Shown here: positions 1 to 10,477 of the stretch, in pieces
Layout of the letters: every line of letters starts with the position of its first letter
How positions within the stretch are numbered: position 1 is the first letter of the stretch
Assembly (NCBI GenBank): GCA_031178005.1
Contig: JAPSJV010000001.1
Coordinates: 186,001-250,000 of the forward strand
Reading direction: 5' to 3'
Origin: Pseudarthrobacter sp.
Lineage (GTDB): Bacteria > Actinomycetota > Actinomycetes > Actinomycetales > Micrococcaceae
Length of the DNA: 64,000 bases
Program-made: the position numbers and the translations under genes
Notes under the pieces: model-generated
The model's input: the letters and a program-made list of their open reading frames with translations, nothing else
What the model was told of the DNA's origin: nothing
The model's database searches: none

Positions 1-651
1 CATGTCCAGGATGACGACGGCGCGGGCTTCGAGGCGCAGCCAACCGCGCTGGACGAACTCGGCAAGGGCCTTGTTCACGGTCTCGCGGGAAGCGCCTACC
101 AGCTGGGCCAGTTCTTCCTGCGTGAGCTCGTGGGCCACTAGGACGCCATCCGTTGCAGGACGGCCAAAGCGGTCTGCCAGGTCCAGCAGCGCCTTGGCCA
201 CACGGCCGGGGACGTCGGAGAAGACGAGGTCGGACAGCGAGTCGTTGGTGCGGCGGAGGCGGCGGGCCAGTGCCTGCAGCAGCTGGGCGGATACCTCCGG
301 GCGGGTACGCAGCAGGGTGTTCAGGCTTTCGTTACGGAGGCCGGCGAGGCGGGTCTCCGAGACTGCGGTAGCAGTTGCAGTGCGGGGGCTCGGATCAAAC
401 AGTGCCATCTCGCCGAATAGCTCGCCCGGGCCGAGGATGGCCAGCAGGGACTCGCGTCCGTCCGGAGAGGTGCGGCCGAGCTTTACCTTGCCGGAGACGA
501 TGAAGTAGAGCTGGTCGCCCTGGTCGCCTTCACGGAAAACCGATGCACCGCGCGAAAGGTCCACCTCTGTCAGCTCATCTGTCAGCAGACGGAACGCTTC
601 GTCGTCGAGCGTGGCGAAAAGGGGCGCTCGGCGCAGTACCTCGATGTCCAT
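1..651 (-). CDS. Crp/Fnr-family transcriptional regulator (3' end truncated by window edge)
   Basis: Reverse-strand translation MDIEVLRRAPLFATLDDEAFRLLTDELTEVDLSRGASVFREGDQGDQLYFIVSGKVKLGR...ELTQEELAQLVGASRETVNKALAEF: cyclic-nucleotide-binding domain plus Crp HTH. Not in the supplied ORF list because it runs off the edge. Confidence 0.9.
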   Translation of the reverse strand, partial: MDIEVLRRAPLFATLDDEAFRLLTDELTEVDLSRGASVFREGDQGDQLYFIVSGKVKLGRTSPDGRESLLAILGPGELFGEMALFDPSPRTATATAVSETRLAGLRNESLNTLLRTRPEVSAQLLQALARRLRRTNDSLSDLVFSDVPGRVAKALLDLADRFGRPATDGVLVAHELTQEELAQLVGASRETVNKALAEFVQRGWLRLEARAVVILDM

Positions 652-832
652 GAAATCTCCTGAATTGATATGTCGGCTGTGACGCTTGTGCCATTGTTTC
701 AGAATTTTCAAGTGTCTGTGACGTAGTTGGCACGCGAAACGCCCATGAACGGGCTCCCGGACCCCTTATTTGGGGCAGATTGTCAGCCTTCAACATTAGA
801 ATTGGGTCTTGACCCCTTTGTGAGGAGCCTTT

Positions 833-2014
833 GTGTTTGGCCTGACCCTTCTGGACCTGGCGTTGATCCTGGCCCTGATTTCCTATCTTTTTTACGGCCT
901 GCGCAACGGTTTTTTGGTCACACTCGGCGGGATAGCCGGTTTCGCTGCCGGCGCCGTGGCCGCATTCCTCGCCATCCCGCTGGTCAGCAGCCTGGTCCCG
1001 GACAGCAACTGGCGGCTGACCGCCATCGTCGCTGCCGCCGTCGTGCTGGTGGTCATGGGTCATGGCCTGGGGACCATGATCGGGCGGAAAATCCGCGGAG
1101 CCGTGCGGATCCAGCCGCTCCGCGCCATTGACCGGCTGGTAGGCGGCGTGGTGAATGTGGTGGTGTCCGCGCTGGTGATGTCCATGTTGTCCTTCAGCGT
1201 CAGCACCCTGGGCGTGCCTTTTCTGTCACAGCAGCTCGCAGAATCCAAAGTCATCCGCTTCATAGATACGGCTACTCCCACACCCGTCAAAACCACCATG
1301 GCGCAACTTCGCTCAGTGGTCATCGGGGACGGAATTCCCACCCTGATCGGGATCGGGCAGGGGCAGCCGGCCGTGGTTCCGGATGCCAGCACCGATACCC
1401 CCGCATTGAACCAGGCAGCCCGTTCCGTGCTCAAAATCACGGGTACGGCGTTCCAGTGCGGCCAGAACCAGACCGGTTCCGGCTTTGTGGTGGCTGAGGG
1501 GAAAGTCGTCACCAACGCACATGTTGTTGCGGGCGTGTCGCAGCCGGTCGTGGAGATTCCCGGGGTTGGAGCGCTGCCCGGATCGGTGGTGCACTTCGAC
1601 ACCGTGAACGACCTCGCGGTCATCGCCGTCGCTGGCTTGCCGGCCGATCCGCTGACCCTGGACGGGAACCTTCCTCCCGGCTCGACGGCCGCGTTCTCCG
1701 GCTACCCGCACGGCGGCCCGTTCCAGGCCCAGCCCGCCAGCGTCCAGGACATTGTCACGGTCCTCGTGCCGGACATCTACGGCAACAACGCCGCCCCGCA
1801 GGAGGTTTACCGCATTGCCGGTAACGTGCAGCCGGGAAATTCCGGCGGCCCGTTGCTGACCATGGACGGCGCTGTTGCCGGGGTGGTCTTCGCCAAGACC
1901 ACGTCCAACGAAGAGCAAGGCTTTGCCATCACCATGGCGGACCTGGGTCCACTTGCGGCGCAGGCTCCCTCCCTGAATGCCGCTGTTGCTCCGGGGCCGT
2001 GCATCCAGAAGTAG
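833..2014 (+). CDS. MarP-like membrane serine protease (CvpA-type TM domain + trypsin-like protease)
   Basis: N-terminal CvpA-like TM segments; protease motifs TNAHVV, DLAVI and GNSGGPLL. Confidence 0.88.
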   Translation: MFGLTLLDLALILALISYLFYGLRNGFLVTLGGIAGFAAGAVAAFLAIPLVSSLVPDSNWRLTAIVAAAVVLVVMGHGLGTMIGRKIRGAVRIQPLRAIDRLVGGVVNVVVSALVMSMLSFSVSTLGVPFLSQQLAESKVIRFIDTATPTPVKTTMAQLRSVVIGDGIPTLIGIGQGQPAVVPDASTDTPALNQAARSVLKITGTAFQCGQNQTGSGFVVAEGKVVTNAHVVAGVSQPVVEIPGVGALPGSVVHFDTVNDLAVIAVAGLPADPLTLDGNLPPGSTAAFSGYPHGGPFQAQPASVQDIVTVLVPDIYGNNAAPQEVYRIAGNVQPGNSGGPLLTMDGAVAGVVFAKTTSNEEQGFAITMADLGPLAAQAPSLNAAVAPGPCIQK

Positions 2015-2195
2015 GGCATCCAGGCGCAGGAAAGTGGCCCGCTTTGCGTGACTTTTGCAGCCGGGCCGGTGGCTGAACCGCGCAAAGCCGGGGCGCGGAG
2101 AACCTGCACGGGCTAAAAATCACGCAATTGCGTAGATGAAGCTTTCTTCATCCCCGTTTCATGATGGCCTCATCCGGGCCTGCAACCATAAACAC

Positions 2196-2567
2196 ATGCA
2201 AATGTTCCGACGCGTACTCCTCCTGGCCGCGGTCCTCCTCGTTCCGGTGCTGCTCACCCTGGCTGGATCCCTGCTGGCTGCTCCGGCCGGGCCTGCGCAG
2301 ATTGATTCGCGGCCCGTGGAGCTGGGCAACGGTCCGGACGGCAAGCCCGCGCCGGGGATGGAACCCACGACGGCGGGTCCAACCACCGGGCCAACACCGG
2401 CCCCGGTGCCGGAGACGCCCACTCCTCCTGCTCAGGAAACCCCAGCTCCCGTACCGCCTTCTCCGGAAAATGTGGCTCCTCCCGCCCCGGCACCAGTGCA
2501 GCCGGCACCTGCGCCTCCGGTTGTGGTTGACGACGACGATGCAGACGACAGCGGGGATGACGACTGA
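2196..2567 (+). CDS. Small secreted Pro-rich protein with Asp-rich C-terminal tail
   Basis: MQMFRRVLLLAAVLLVPVLLTLAGSLLAA signal/TM, Pro/Thr-rich middle, terminal VVVDDDDADDSGDDD; stop overlaps the next start (ATGA-type). Confidence 0.7.
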   Translation: MQMFRRVLLLAAVLLVPVLLTLAGSLLAAPAGPAQIDSRPVELGNGPDGKPAPGMEPTTAGPTTGPTPAPVPETPTPPAQETPAPVPPSPENVAPPAPAPVQPAPAPPVVVDDDDADDSGDDD

Positions 2568-4258
2568 TGAATCCGGACACGAAGGCCTCCCGAACGAACG
2601 ACGCGACAACCGTCCCGGCAACTGCAGCAACAACGGCAGAGGCAACTGCCACTCCACCGGTCACCCTGCCGGCGCCCCCGGACCGCAGCCCGCGCGGACA
2701 CCGCACCAAGGGCCGGCTGGGATCCAGGGTTCCTGCCCGGTGGCGGATCGCCGCCTGGATCCTGCTGACAACGGCGTTGACGCTGCTGGCCGTGATGTTG
2801 ACCATGCGCTCGCTCCTGCTCAACGGTGCAACGCATGCGGCACATCAGGACCTGGCCCAGGAGCTTGAAGAGTTCCGCGCCTTTGCGAAGGAGGGCAAGG
2901 ATCCGACGACGGCCAAGCCGTTTACGTCGATCGAGAAAATGCTGGAGATTTACCTCAGCCGCCAGTCAGCGGCCAATGGTGAAGTGATCCTTGGCGCTGT
3001 TGGCCAACGTGTGATGTACACGCCCACCGGGGCGCTGGGTACTGCCGATGCAATGCACCAGTTGCCCCACGACGCGGCACTGCTGGACCGGATCCGGCAG
3101 GACCCGGCAGCGTCCGGGGTGGCGCACACAAGCGCCGGGGAAATGCACTGGGTCAAGCTGGCCGTGGTGTCCGGACCTGACACCGGCTACCTGATCATGG
3201 GCGACTATATGGCGCCGCGGGAAGCCGAGGTGACCGGCACCGTCCTGACCATCTTCTTTGTGTCCCTGGGTGGACTGCTGGTGACGGCGGGCATGGCCTG
3301 GCTGGTTGCCGGGCAGATACTGCAGCCGGTGCGGGCGGTACGGGAAGTCGCGGAGGACATCTCGGAGTCGGACCTGACCTCCCGTGTCCCGGTCCGCGGA
3401 AACGACGACATTTCGGCACTGGCAGTCACCTTCAACACCATGCTGGACCGGCTCGAGACCGCCTACCGTACCCAGCGGGCCTTCGTTGATGACGCGTCCC
3501 ATGAACTCCGCACCCCCATCACCGTGATCAGGGGCCACCTGGAACTGATGGAGGACAACGCCGTCGACCGTCAGCGCACCCTGGCCCTGGTGGATGATGA
3601 ACTGGCCCGGATGGGACGGATCGTCTCCGATCTGCTGCTGCTGGCCAAGGTTGACCGGCCGGGCTTCAGCCAGCCGAAACCCACCGAGGCCGCCACCCTG
3701 CTGCTTGATATTGAAGCGAAAGCCCAGGTGCTGGGCAGCCGCGGCTGGCCCATTCTGGAGATTGCCGAGGGCACCATCAACGTCGACGCCCAACGGATCA
3801 CGCAGGCCGTGCTGCAACTGGCCACCAACGCCTGCCAGTTCTCTCCGGAAGGCAGTGTTGTGAGCCTGGGTTCAAGGTTCGACGGCGGAGGCCCGGGCCG
3901 GGAGTTTACCGTCTGGGTTTCGGACCAGGGAAAGGGTGTGGACGAAGAAGAAGCTGCCCGCATCTTCGGCCGGTTCCATCGCGGCCGGGCTGCCCATGAT
4001 GAGGACAGGGTAAGGCCGGGCGCCGGCCTGGGATTGGCCATAGTCCGCAGTATCGCCGAGGCCCACCACGGCTCCGCCTGGGTTCGCAGCAGCGCGGGGA
4101 ACGGAGCCACGTTCGGCATCAGCATCCCGGCGCCGGAGCAGGAAACCCCGGACACTTCAAAACCGGGCGCGGAAAGCAGCAACGACGCCGATCCCGCCCG
4201 CCACGACAGAATCCACACCGACAGGACAAACACGCCATCAAAGGAGCATTCCGAATGA
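2567..4258 (+). CDS. Two-component sensor histidine kinase
   Basis: Two TM segments, HAMP, H-box DDASHELRTPITVIRGHLE, ATPase motifs GLGLAIVRSIAEAHHG. Confidence 0.93.
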   Translation: MNPDTKASRTNDATTVPATAATTAEATATPPVTLPAPPDRSPRGHRTKGRLGSRVPARWRIAAWILLTTALTLLAVMLTMRSLLLNGATHAAHQDLAQELEEFRAFAKEGKDPTTAKPFTSIEKMLEIYLSRQSAANGEVILGAVGQRVMYTPTGALGTADAMHQLPHDAALLDRIRQDPAASGVAHTSAGEMHWVKLAVVSGPDTGYLIMGDYMAPREAEVTGTVLTIFFVSLGGLLVTAGMAWLVAGQILQPVRAVREVAEDISESDLTSRVPVRGNDDISALAVTFNTMLDRLETAYRTQRAFVDDASHELRTPITVIRGHLELMEDNAVDRQRTLALVDDELARMGRIVSDLLLLAKVDRPGFSQPKPTEAATLLLDIEAKAQVLGSRGWPILEIAEGTINVDAQRITQAVLQLATNACQFSPEGSVVSLGSRFDGGGPGREFTVWVSDQGKGVDEEEAARIFGRFHRGRAAHDEDRVRPGAGLGLAIVRSIAEAHHGSAWVRSSAGNGATFGISIPAPEQETPDTSKPGAESSNDADPARHDRIHTDRTNTPSKEHSE

Positions 4259-4914
4259 GCCGGATCCTGATTGCCGAGGACGATCGGCGCATTGCGGACT
4301 TCGTCGAGAAGGGCCTCCGCGCCGGCGGCTACTCGTGCCTGGTGGTGGACGACGGAGCCAGTGCGCTCCTGCTGGCCCGGTCCGGTGAATTCGACATGCT
4401 GATCCTGGACATCGGCTTGCCCACCCTCAGTGGATTTGAAGTCCTGGAACGGCTCCGGGGCGAGGGCTCCAAGACGCCCGTTATTGTCCTGACCGCCAGC
4501 GACTCCGTGGCGGATACGGTGTACGGACTTGAAAGCGGCGCCAATGATTACATGACCAAGCCGTTCCAGTTCGCTGAACTCCTGGCGCGGATCAGGCTGC
4601 GCCTCAACGACGACACGGACACCGGTCCGGTGCTCACGCTCAGCCATGGGGACCTGGTGCTGGACCTGCGAAGCCGCAGGGTCCATCACGGTGACGAGGT
4701 TGCCGACCTGACGGCCCGGGAGTTCTCGCTGCTGGAAGTCTTCCTCCGCCATCCGCGCCAGGTGCTCAGCCGGGAACAGCTGATCTCCCACGCCTGGAAC
4801 ATGGACTTCGATCCGGCGTCGAACGTGGTGGACGTGTACGTGCGCGCGCTCCGTGCCAAGATCGGCGCTGAACGCCTGGAGACGGTGCGCGGCGCGGGAT
4901 ACCGGCTGCAATGA
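4255..4914 (+). CDS. OmpR/PhoB-family response regulator
   Basis: Receiver domain (LIAEDDRRIADFVEKGL, LDIGLP, TA, K) and winged-helix C-terminus; 4-bp overlap with the kinase. Confidence 0.94.
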   Translation: MSRILIAEDDRRIADFVEKGLRAGGYSCLVVDDGASALLLARSGEFDMLILDIGLPTLSGFEVLERLRGEGSKTPVIVLTASDSVADTVYGLESGANDYMTKPFQFAELLARIRLRLNDDTDTGPVLTLSHGDLVLDLRSRRVHHGDEVADLTAREFSLLEVFLRHPRQVLSREQLISHAWNMDFDPASNVVDVYVRALRAKIGAERLETVRGAGYRLQ

Positions 4915-6422
4915 GGGAGGTCATTTACCGCGCCTCGCCGCAAAAGCAGGCACTCCCGGAACCCGGCCCAAGGTTCCTGGGCATCCTGAGCCCGGCAGGC
5001 GCCGTCGGACTCCTGGCCTCCCTGGCGATGATGGCTGCCCTGGCCGTCAACGCCGCCAACAACTGGGGACTGGGCAGCGAAGCCGCCCTGACGCTGTGCA
5101 TCTTCATCGCGGCAGTGTGGCTCTGGGTGTTCTCGAAAGTGGAGGACACCTACGTGGCCTTGGGTGCCGCCGTCGCCCTGGTGGTGACCGGGACCCTGCC
5201 CACGGAGAGTCTCTTTGCGGCCTTGGGGGAAGACACCATCTGGCTGCTGATGGCCGCGTTTGTAATCGCCAGCGCCGTCGCGTCCACCGGGCTCGCGGCC
5301 CGTGGAGCCGCTTTTGTGGTGTCCGGAGCACGTTCGGCCAGGCAGCTGGCGCATCTGTCCTGCCTGGGGCTGGTGGTCACGGCGTTCGCCATTCCGGCGA
5401 CGTCCGGCCGGGCCGCCCTGGTGCTGCCCATTTTCCTCTCCCTCCGCAACGCCCTGAGGGACCGGCCGGCAGTGGTCAGGATGCTGGCCATTCTGTTCCC
5501 CACGGTGATCCTGCTCTCCGCAGTCAGTTCCTTCCTGGGTGCAGGCGCCCACCTGATCACCAGCCAGGTCCTGGAATCGGCAGGTTTTGCCGGCTTCGAC
5601 TTCGCCTCCTGGCTGCTGCTGGGACTGCCGCTGGCGCTGGTGGCATCGTTCCTCGCCACCGAGCTGGTGGTCCGGCTGTTCACGTCCGGTGAAGACCGGG
5701 CCGAGCCGCTGAAGGTGGATCTGGCCACCCTGCAGCAAGGCAGCAGGACGCCGATCACCGGGCCGCTGGACCTTGATGAGCAGCGCTCGCTGCTGCTGCT
5801 GAGCGCTGTGGTGACGTTGTGGTGCACCGAGCCCATCCACGGGCTGGACCCGGCCGTGGTGGCGCTGATCGGGGCCCTGGTGGTGTCCTTGCCGGCCTAC
5901 GGGTCCGTGAAGTTGGGGGCGGCGCTGAAGAAGGTGCCCTGGTCCATGCTGCTGTTTATGGCGGCAACCCTGGCGCTGGGCTCAAGCCTGGTGACATCCG
6001 GGGCGGCAGCATGGCTCGCGTCCTCGCTCCTGGGCCCGGTGGGGTTCCTGGGGGCCGCAAAGCCGTACGTGTTCGTCGTGGTGGTGGTGCTGGTTTCCAC
6101 GGCCGCGCACCTGGTGATCCAGTCACGCTCGGCCCGGTCCGCGGTGCTGATTCCCATTGTGGTGGCTTCCGCCGCGCCGATGGGGGTGGATCCCATGGCG
6201 GCGGCTTTTGCCTCCACCGCCGCCGCCGGTTTCTGCCATACCCTCACCAGCTCCGCGAAACCGGTGGCTATCTTCGCCGAGACGGACGGCACCGCCAACT
6301 ACGACCCCGCCGACCTGCTCCGCCTCTCCGCCTGGCTGGCGCCGCTGAGTGCCGCCGTCGTCCTGCTTTTCAGTTTTCTGGTGTGGCCCGTCCTGGGCCT
6401 GCCACTGTTCACCACCCGCTGA
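4911..6422 (+). CDS. SLC13/DASS-family anion (dicarboxylate-like) transporter
   Basis: Multi-TM protein with DASS-like motifs; overlaps the response regulator by 4 bp. Confidence 0.8.
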   Translation: MREVIYRASPQKQALPEPGPRFLGILSPAGAVGLLASLAMMAALAVNAANNWGLGSEAALTLCIFIAAVWLWVFSKVEDTYVALGAAVALVVTGTLPTESLFAALGEDTIWLLMAAFVIASAVASTGLAARGAAFVVSGARSARQLAHLSCLGLVVTAFAIPATSGRAALVLPIFLSLRNALRDRPAVVRMLAILFPTVILLSAVSSFLGAGAHLITSQVLESAGFAGFDFASWLLLGLPLALVASFLATELVVRLFTSGEDRAEPLKVDLATLQQGSRTPITGPLDLDEQRSLLLLSAVVTLWCTEPIHGLDPAVVALIGALVVSLPAYGSVKLGAALKKVPWSMLLFMAATLALGSSLVTSGAAAWLASSLLGPVGFLGAAKPYVFVVVVVLVSTAAHLVIQSRSARSAVLIPIVVASAAPMGVDPMAAAFASTAAAGFCHTLTSSAKPVAIFAETDGTANYDPADLLRLSAWLAPLSAAVVLLFSFLVWPVLGLPLFTTR

Positions 6423-6447
6423 CGCGGGATTACGAAAAAGGTGTCCC

Positions 6448-7653
6448 ATGGTTATGTCCATCCCGCAACGGATCCTCGTCGCTCCGTCCGGATTCAAGGA
6501 AAGCCTGGACGCTGCAGAAGTGGCAGCAGCCATCTCCGCCGGCATCCGAAGGGTGATTCCCGGCGTCCGGATCAACGCAGTTCCCATGGCCGACGGCGGT
6601 GAAGGCACCGCGAAGGCGCTGGCCTCCGCTACCGGCGGACGCATCATCGCCACCCGGGTTACCGGACCGGTCGGACAGCTGGTGGACTCGCATTATGCGG
6701 TGCTGGGACGGGTTGAGAGGCCTACCGCCGTGGTGGAAATGGCAGCGGCAGCGGGCCTTCGCCTGGTGCCGGCGGGGCTTCGCAATCCCGGACTCACCAC
6801 CACCCGCGGTGTGGGGGAGCTGATCCTCGCCGCATTGGATCAGGGCGTGGAGAGGATCGTCGTGGGGTGCGGGGATTCGGGAACGTCCGACGGCGGTGCG
6901 GGCGCCCTGCGTGCCCTGGGCGCCAGGATCACGGATCACCACGGGCAGGACTTGCCGGAGGGGGGCGCCGCGCTTGCCGATGCAGCCGGAATCGACCTCA
7001 GCGGCCTGGACCCCCGGCTGGCAGGCTGCAACATCGAGCTGGCCGTGAATCCCTACAACGTGCTGTGCGGCCCCCAGGGTGTAGCCCGGGTGTTCGGTCC
7101 GCAGAAGGGCGCCAGCCCGGAGCAGGTGGAGGTGCTGTCCCGGGGCCTGGACCGGTGGGCCGCGTTGCTGGCCCAGGCAACCGGCATTCCGGAGGAGTCC
7201 CTGCGCACGGGGACCGGCACAGGCGCTTCCGGCGGGCTGGGTGCGGGACTGGCGGCCATTGGCGCCCGGCTGGTTCCCAGGTTTGAGCTGCTGCTTGATT
7301 CCGGACTGGCAGGGATCGACCTGGACGGGGCCATCCGGTGCGCGGACCTGGTGGTTACGGCTGAAGGCGCCATCGACTTCCAGACACCGCGCGGCAAGGT
7401 CCCGGCAGAGGTAGCCCACCGCGCCCAGGATGCGGGTGTGCCTGTCCTGGCGTTCGCCGGGTCCATCGGCAAGGACGCAGGAGATGTCCATTCCGCAGGG
7501 ATAGACGCCATCGCCGGAATTATCCCCATCCCGATGGACCTTGACCGGGCCGTCGCCGAAGGTGCCATGCTGCTGCGGGACGCGACGGAACGGACGTTCC
7601 GGGTGCTGCTGCTGGGATCGGCCATCTCGTCCCGGCTGGGCTCGGCAGCTTAG
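6448..7653 (+). CDS. Glycerate kinase
   Basis: ILVAPSGFKESLDAAEVAAAISAGIRR...PMADGGEGTAKAL...GCGDSGTSDGGAG: glycerate kinase type-1 signature. Confidence 0.93.
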   Translation: MVMSIPQRILVAPSGFKESLDAAEVAAAISAGIRRVIPGVRINAVPMADGGEGTAKALASATGGRIIATRVTGPVGQLVDSHYAVLGRVERPTAVVEMAAAAGLRLVPAGLRNPGLTTTRGVGELILAALDQGVERIVVGCGDSGTSDGGAGALRALGARITDHHGQDLPEGGAALADAAGIDLSGLDPRLAGCNIELAVNPYNVLCGPQGVARVFGPQKGASPEQVEVLSRGLDRWAALLAQATGIPEESLRTGTGTGASGGLGAGLAAIGARLVPRFELLLDSGLAGIDLDGAIRCADLVVTAEGAIDFQTPRGKVPAEVAHRAQDAGVPVLAFAGSIGKDAGDVHSAGIDAIAGIIPIPMDLDRAVAEGAMLLRDATERTFRVLLLGSAISSRLGSAA

Positions 7654-7669
7654 CGGGCCCTCATCAGGG

Positions 7670-8146
7670 TTACTTCCGGGTGGCCAGGAAATCGATGGCC
7701 AACTTGTAGCCCTGCACGCCCGCGCCCACGATGACCGCGGTGCACACGGGGGAGAGATAGGAATGGTGCCGGAATTCCTCGCGCCGGTGCACGTTGGTGA
7801 TGTGGACCTCGACGGCGGGGAGTTCCACGGCGGCCAACGCGTCACGCAAGGCCACTGAGGTGTGTGTGTAGGCACCGGCGTTGATGACGATTCCCATCGA
7901 CGTGCCCTTGGCTGCGTGGATGGCGTCGATGAGGTCGCCTTCATGGTTGGACTGGACACAGTCCACGGTGAGGCCGTGAGCGGCGGCAGCCTGGATGGCT
8001 AGCTGCTCAACGTCCGCCAAAGTCGCCGTCCCGTACTTATCCGGCTCGCGGGTGCCCAACAGGTTCAGGTTGGGGCCGTTGATGACCAGGATGGAGCCGC
8101 TGCCGGCTTCGGCAGAGGAGGACGCGGTGGCGGGAGCATCAGTCAT
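7670..8146 (-). CDS. aroQ: Type II 3-dehydroquinate dehydratase
   Basis: [21 protein letters not shown]...[15 protein letters not shown]...[17 protein letters not shown]...[20 protein letters not shown]. Confidence 0.96.
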   Translation of the reverse strand: MTDAPATASSSAEAGSGSILVINGPNLNLLGTREPDKYGTATLADVEQLAIQAAAAHGLTVDCVQSNHEGDLIDAIHAAKGTSMGIVINAGAYTHTSVALRDALAAVELPAVEVHITNVHRREEFRHHSYLSPVCTAVIVGAGVQGYKLAIDFLATRK

Positions 8147-8219
8147 AGGTGCAAATCTATCGGTTGCGCGGCCCGCCGGGCATTCCATGAAGAATGTCCG
8201 GCGGGCCGCGGCGTCCCGG

Positions 8220-10385
8220 TCAGGCGTTGCTGAATTTGAGCAGGATGGCGTGCTCGGGGTTGAGGATGGGCATGGGAAGCCCCACTTCGGCCAGGAAACG
8301 GCCGCTGGCCTGTGCCCCCTCTGCGAGCCAGGCCGGCGGCTGGATCTGCGTGAAAGTATGCGCATAATCAGCGTCGGCCGGGCCGGGGAAAATAGCTTCC
8401 ACCCGGTAATGACGGTCCGGGACGAGGCCCGGAATGGCGATCCGGCCCGGCTGCTCCGCGAACGACGTGCGGGTACTGACCAAGGCGAACAGCGCCGCCG
8501 TCGTGCCCTCCTCCACTGAAGTTCCCACCGCGCCGTGCAGCATCAGGGAAGGATCTCCGACGTCGGCACGCACCATCCGCCCGGTGTGCAGGAGGCCGCG
8601 GTGTTCCTTGTAGAGCCCGATGAACCGCTTGAGTTCCTCCCGCTCGGCGCCGCTGACCTGACGGATGTCCCATTCCATGCCGAAGTGGCCAAACAGCGCT
8701 GTAATGGCGCGGAAGGACAGATCGTGGGTGCGCGCCGTGGTGTGGGACGTGGTGGGTCCGATGTGCGAGCCCACCAGTTCCGGCGGAACCACAAGGCCCG
8801 TCCAGCGCTGGATGGACTGCCGTTCCAAGGCGTCGTTGCAGTCCGAGGCCCAGATCCGGTCCGTGCGTTCCAGGATGCCCAGGTCTACCCGGGCACCGCC
8901 TGAGGAGCAGGACTCGATCTCGACGGCGGGGTGGGCCTTTTTCAGCTCGTCGAACAGCCGGTAGGCGGCCAGGGTCTGGGCATGGACCGACGGGCGGCCT
9001 GCGTGGCCGTGTTCGGTCAGGTCCCGGTTCTGGTCCCACTTGAGGTAGCTGATGTTGTTGTCCCGCAGCAGGGCATCGATCTGGCCAAAAATGTACTGCC
9101 AGGCTTCCGGGTTGACCAGGTCGATGATGTGCTGGTTGCGCCACTCCAGGGGCAGCCGGCCGCCGTCCTTGTGGGACAGTGCGGAGGGGCTGACGATCCA
9201 GTCCGGGTGGGCGCGGGCAACCTCGGAGTCCAGGTTCACCATTTCCGGCTCCACCCAGAGGCCGAACTCCATACCGCGGGAGGTCACTGCCTCAATCAGC
9301 GGGGCCAGCCCATTGGGCCAGAGATCCTCGTCCACGTACCAGTCGCCCAGCCCGGCACGATCGTCCCGACGGCCACGGAACCAGCCATCGTCCAGCACAA
9401 AGCGTTCCACGCCCAAGTCCGCCGCGGATTGCGCCAGCCCGATCAGTGACTCCAGGTTGTGGTCGAAGTAGACGGCTTCCCAGGTGTTCAGCACCACCGG
9501 CCGCGGCTTGGAGTTGTTGACGTGCTGCGGCCGGGACCGGAACCAGCTGTAGAACGACTCACTGATGCCGTCCAGTCCGCGGTCCGAATATGCCGCGAAC
9601 AGAGCCGGAGTGGTGTAGCTGGCGCCGGGAGCAAGGATGACTTCAGAGGAACCCAGCAGCTCGGAGCCGCCCACCATGGTCCGGCCGTCCGCCAGGGTGT
9701 CGGCGAACTGTTCGTGGTCCCCGCTCCAGGCCAGGTGCGTGGCCCACACTTTGCCGTGCCGGTTGCCGAAGCCCTCCGTGCCCGCCGCGAGCAGCAGCGA
9801 CGAATCGTGTCCGGTGCGGCCGTGGCGCCCGGAACGGACCCAGGTGCCCTGATGGAGGGGCCGGCGCTGAGGGTGGTTTTCACGGCACCAGCGTCCGGTC
9901 AGGTCAAGGAGTTCGACGGCGGCCGGAGCCACCGGCAGCACGGTCGCCAGTTCGTCGAGCTGGTATGGAGAAGACCCGTGGTTGGTGAGGGTGTGGCGCA
10001 GCTCCAGCAGACCGCCGTCGTGCAGTGCGATGTCCGTCGAAACGGTAACGCCGGCGTCCGGATCCGCCTGGACGATGATGGCGGCGTTGCCCTTGACCTG
10101 GACCTCGGTAACGCGGAGCCGGACGGAGAAGTCGTAGCCGGCCACGCCGTCTACGATCCGCTGCCCGCGCAGTGCGGGGCGGCCCCGCCAGGAGGAGGAG
10201 GCCTGGGGGAGCAGCCCGGCGGGAACGCGCGCGTCGATCGCCGAATGCGGGACCGGCTCCACCAGGATGCCCAGGTCCGGGAGGACGGCTCCCAGGTCGG
10301 CACCCCAGTGGATGACCTCGGCCTCGCCGTTGTCGAAGCCGATCACCAGGCTGGTGGCGGCGTGTCGGAGGTGGAGCGGATCCAT
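8220..10385 (-). CDS. Alpha-galactosidase, GH36 family
   Basis: [61 protein letters not shown]36 catalytic motifs. Confidence 0.95.
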   Translation of the reverse strand: MDPLHLRHAATSLVIGFDNGEAEVIHWGADLGAVLPDLGILVEPVPHSAIDARVPAGLLPQASSSWRGRPALRGQRIVDGVAGYDFSVRLRVTEVQVKGNAAIIVQADPDAGVTVSTDIALHDGGLLELRHTLTNHGSSPYQLDELATVLPVAPAAVELLDLTGRWCRENHPQRRPLHQGTWVRSGRHGRTGHDSSLLLAAGTEGFGNRHGKVWATHLAWSGDHEQFADTLADGRTMVGGSELLGSSEVILAPGASYTTPALFAAYSDRGLDGISESFYSWFRSRPQHVNNSKPRPVVLNTWEAVYFDHNLESLIGLAQSAADLGVERFVLDDGWFRGRRDDRAGLGDWYVDEDLWPNGLAPLIEAVTSRGMEFGLWVEPEMVNLDSEVARAHPDWIVSPSALSHKDGGRLPLEWRNQHIIDLVNPEAWQYIFGQIDALLRDNNISYLKWDQNRDLTEHGHAGRPSVHAQTLAAYRLFDELKKAHPAVEIESCSSGGARVDLGILERTDRIWASDCNDALERQSIQRWTGLVVPPELVGSHIGPTTSHTTARTHDLSFRAITALFGHFGMEWDIRQVSGAEREELKRFIGLYKEHRGLLHTGRMVRADVGDPSLMLHGAVGTSVEEGTTAALFALVSTRTSFAEQPGRIAIPGLVPDRHYRVEAIFPGPADADYAHTFTQIQPPAWLAEGAQASGRFLAEVGLPMPILNPEHAILLKFSNA

Positions 10386-10477
10386 GAAGTGGCCCTTTCA
10401 GGGTGGAAGTTTTGGGTGAAGACAGGGGTCAGGCTGCGCACCGGGGCCGGAGCTTCGGTGTGCAGCCTGAAAGAGTG

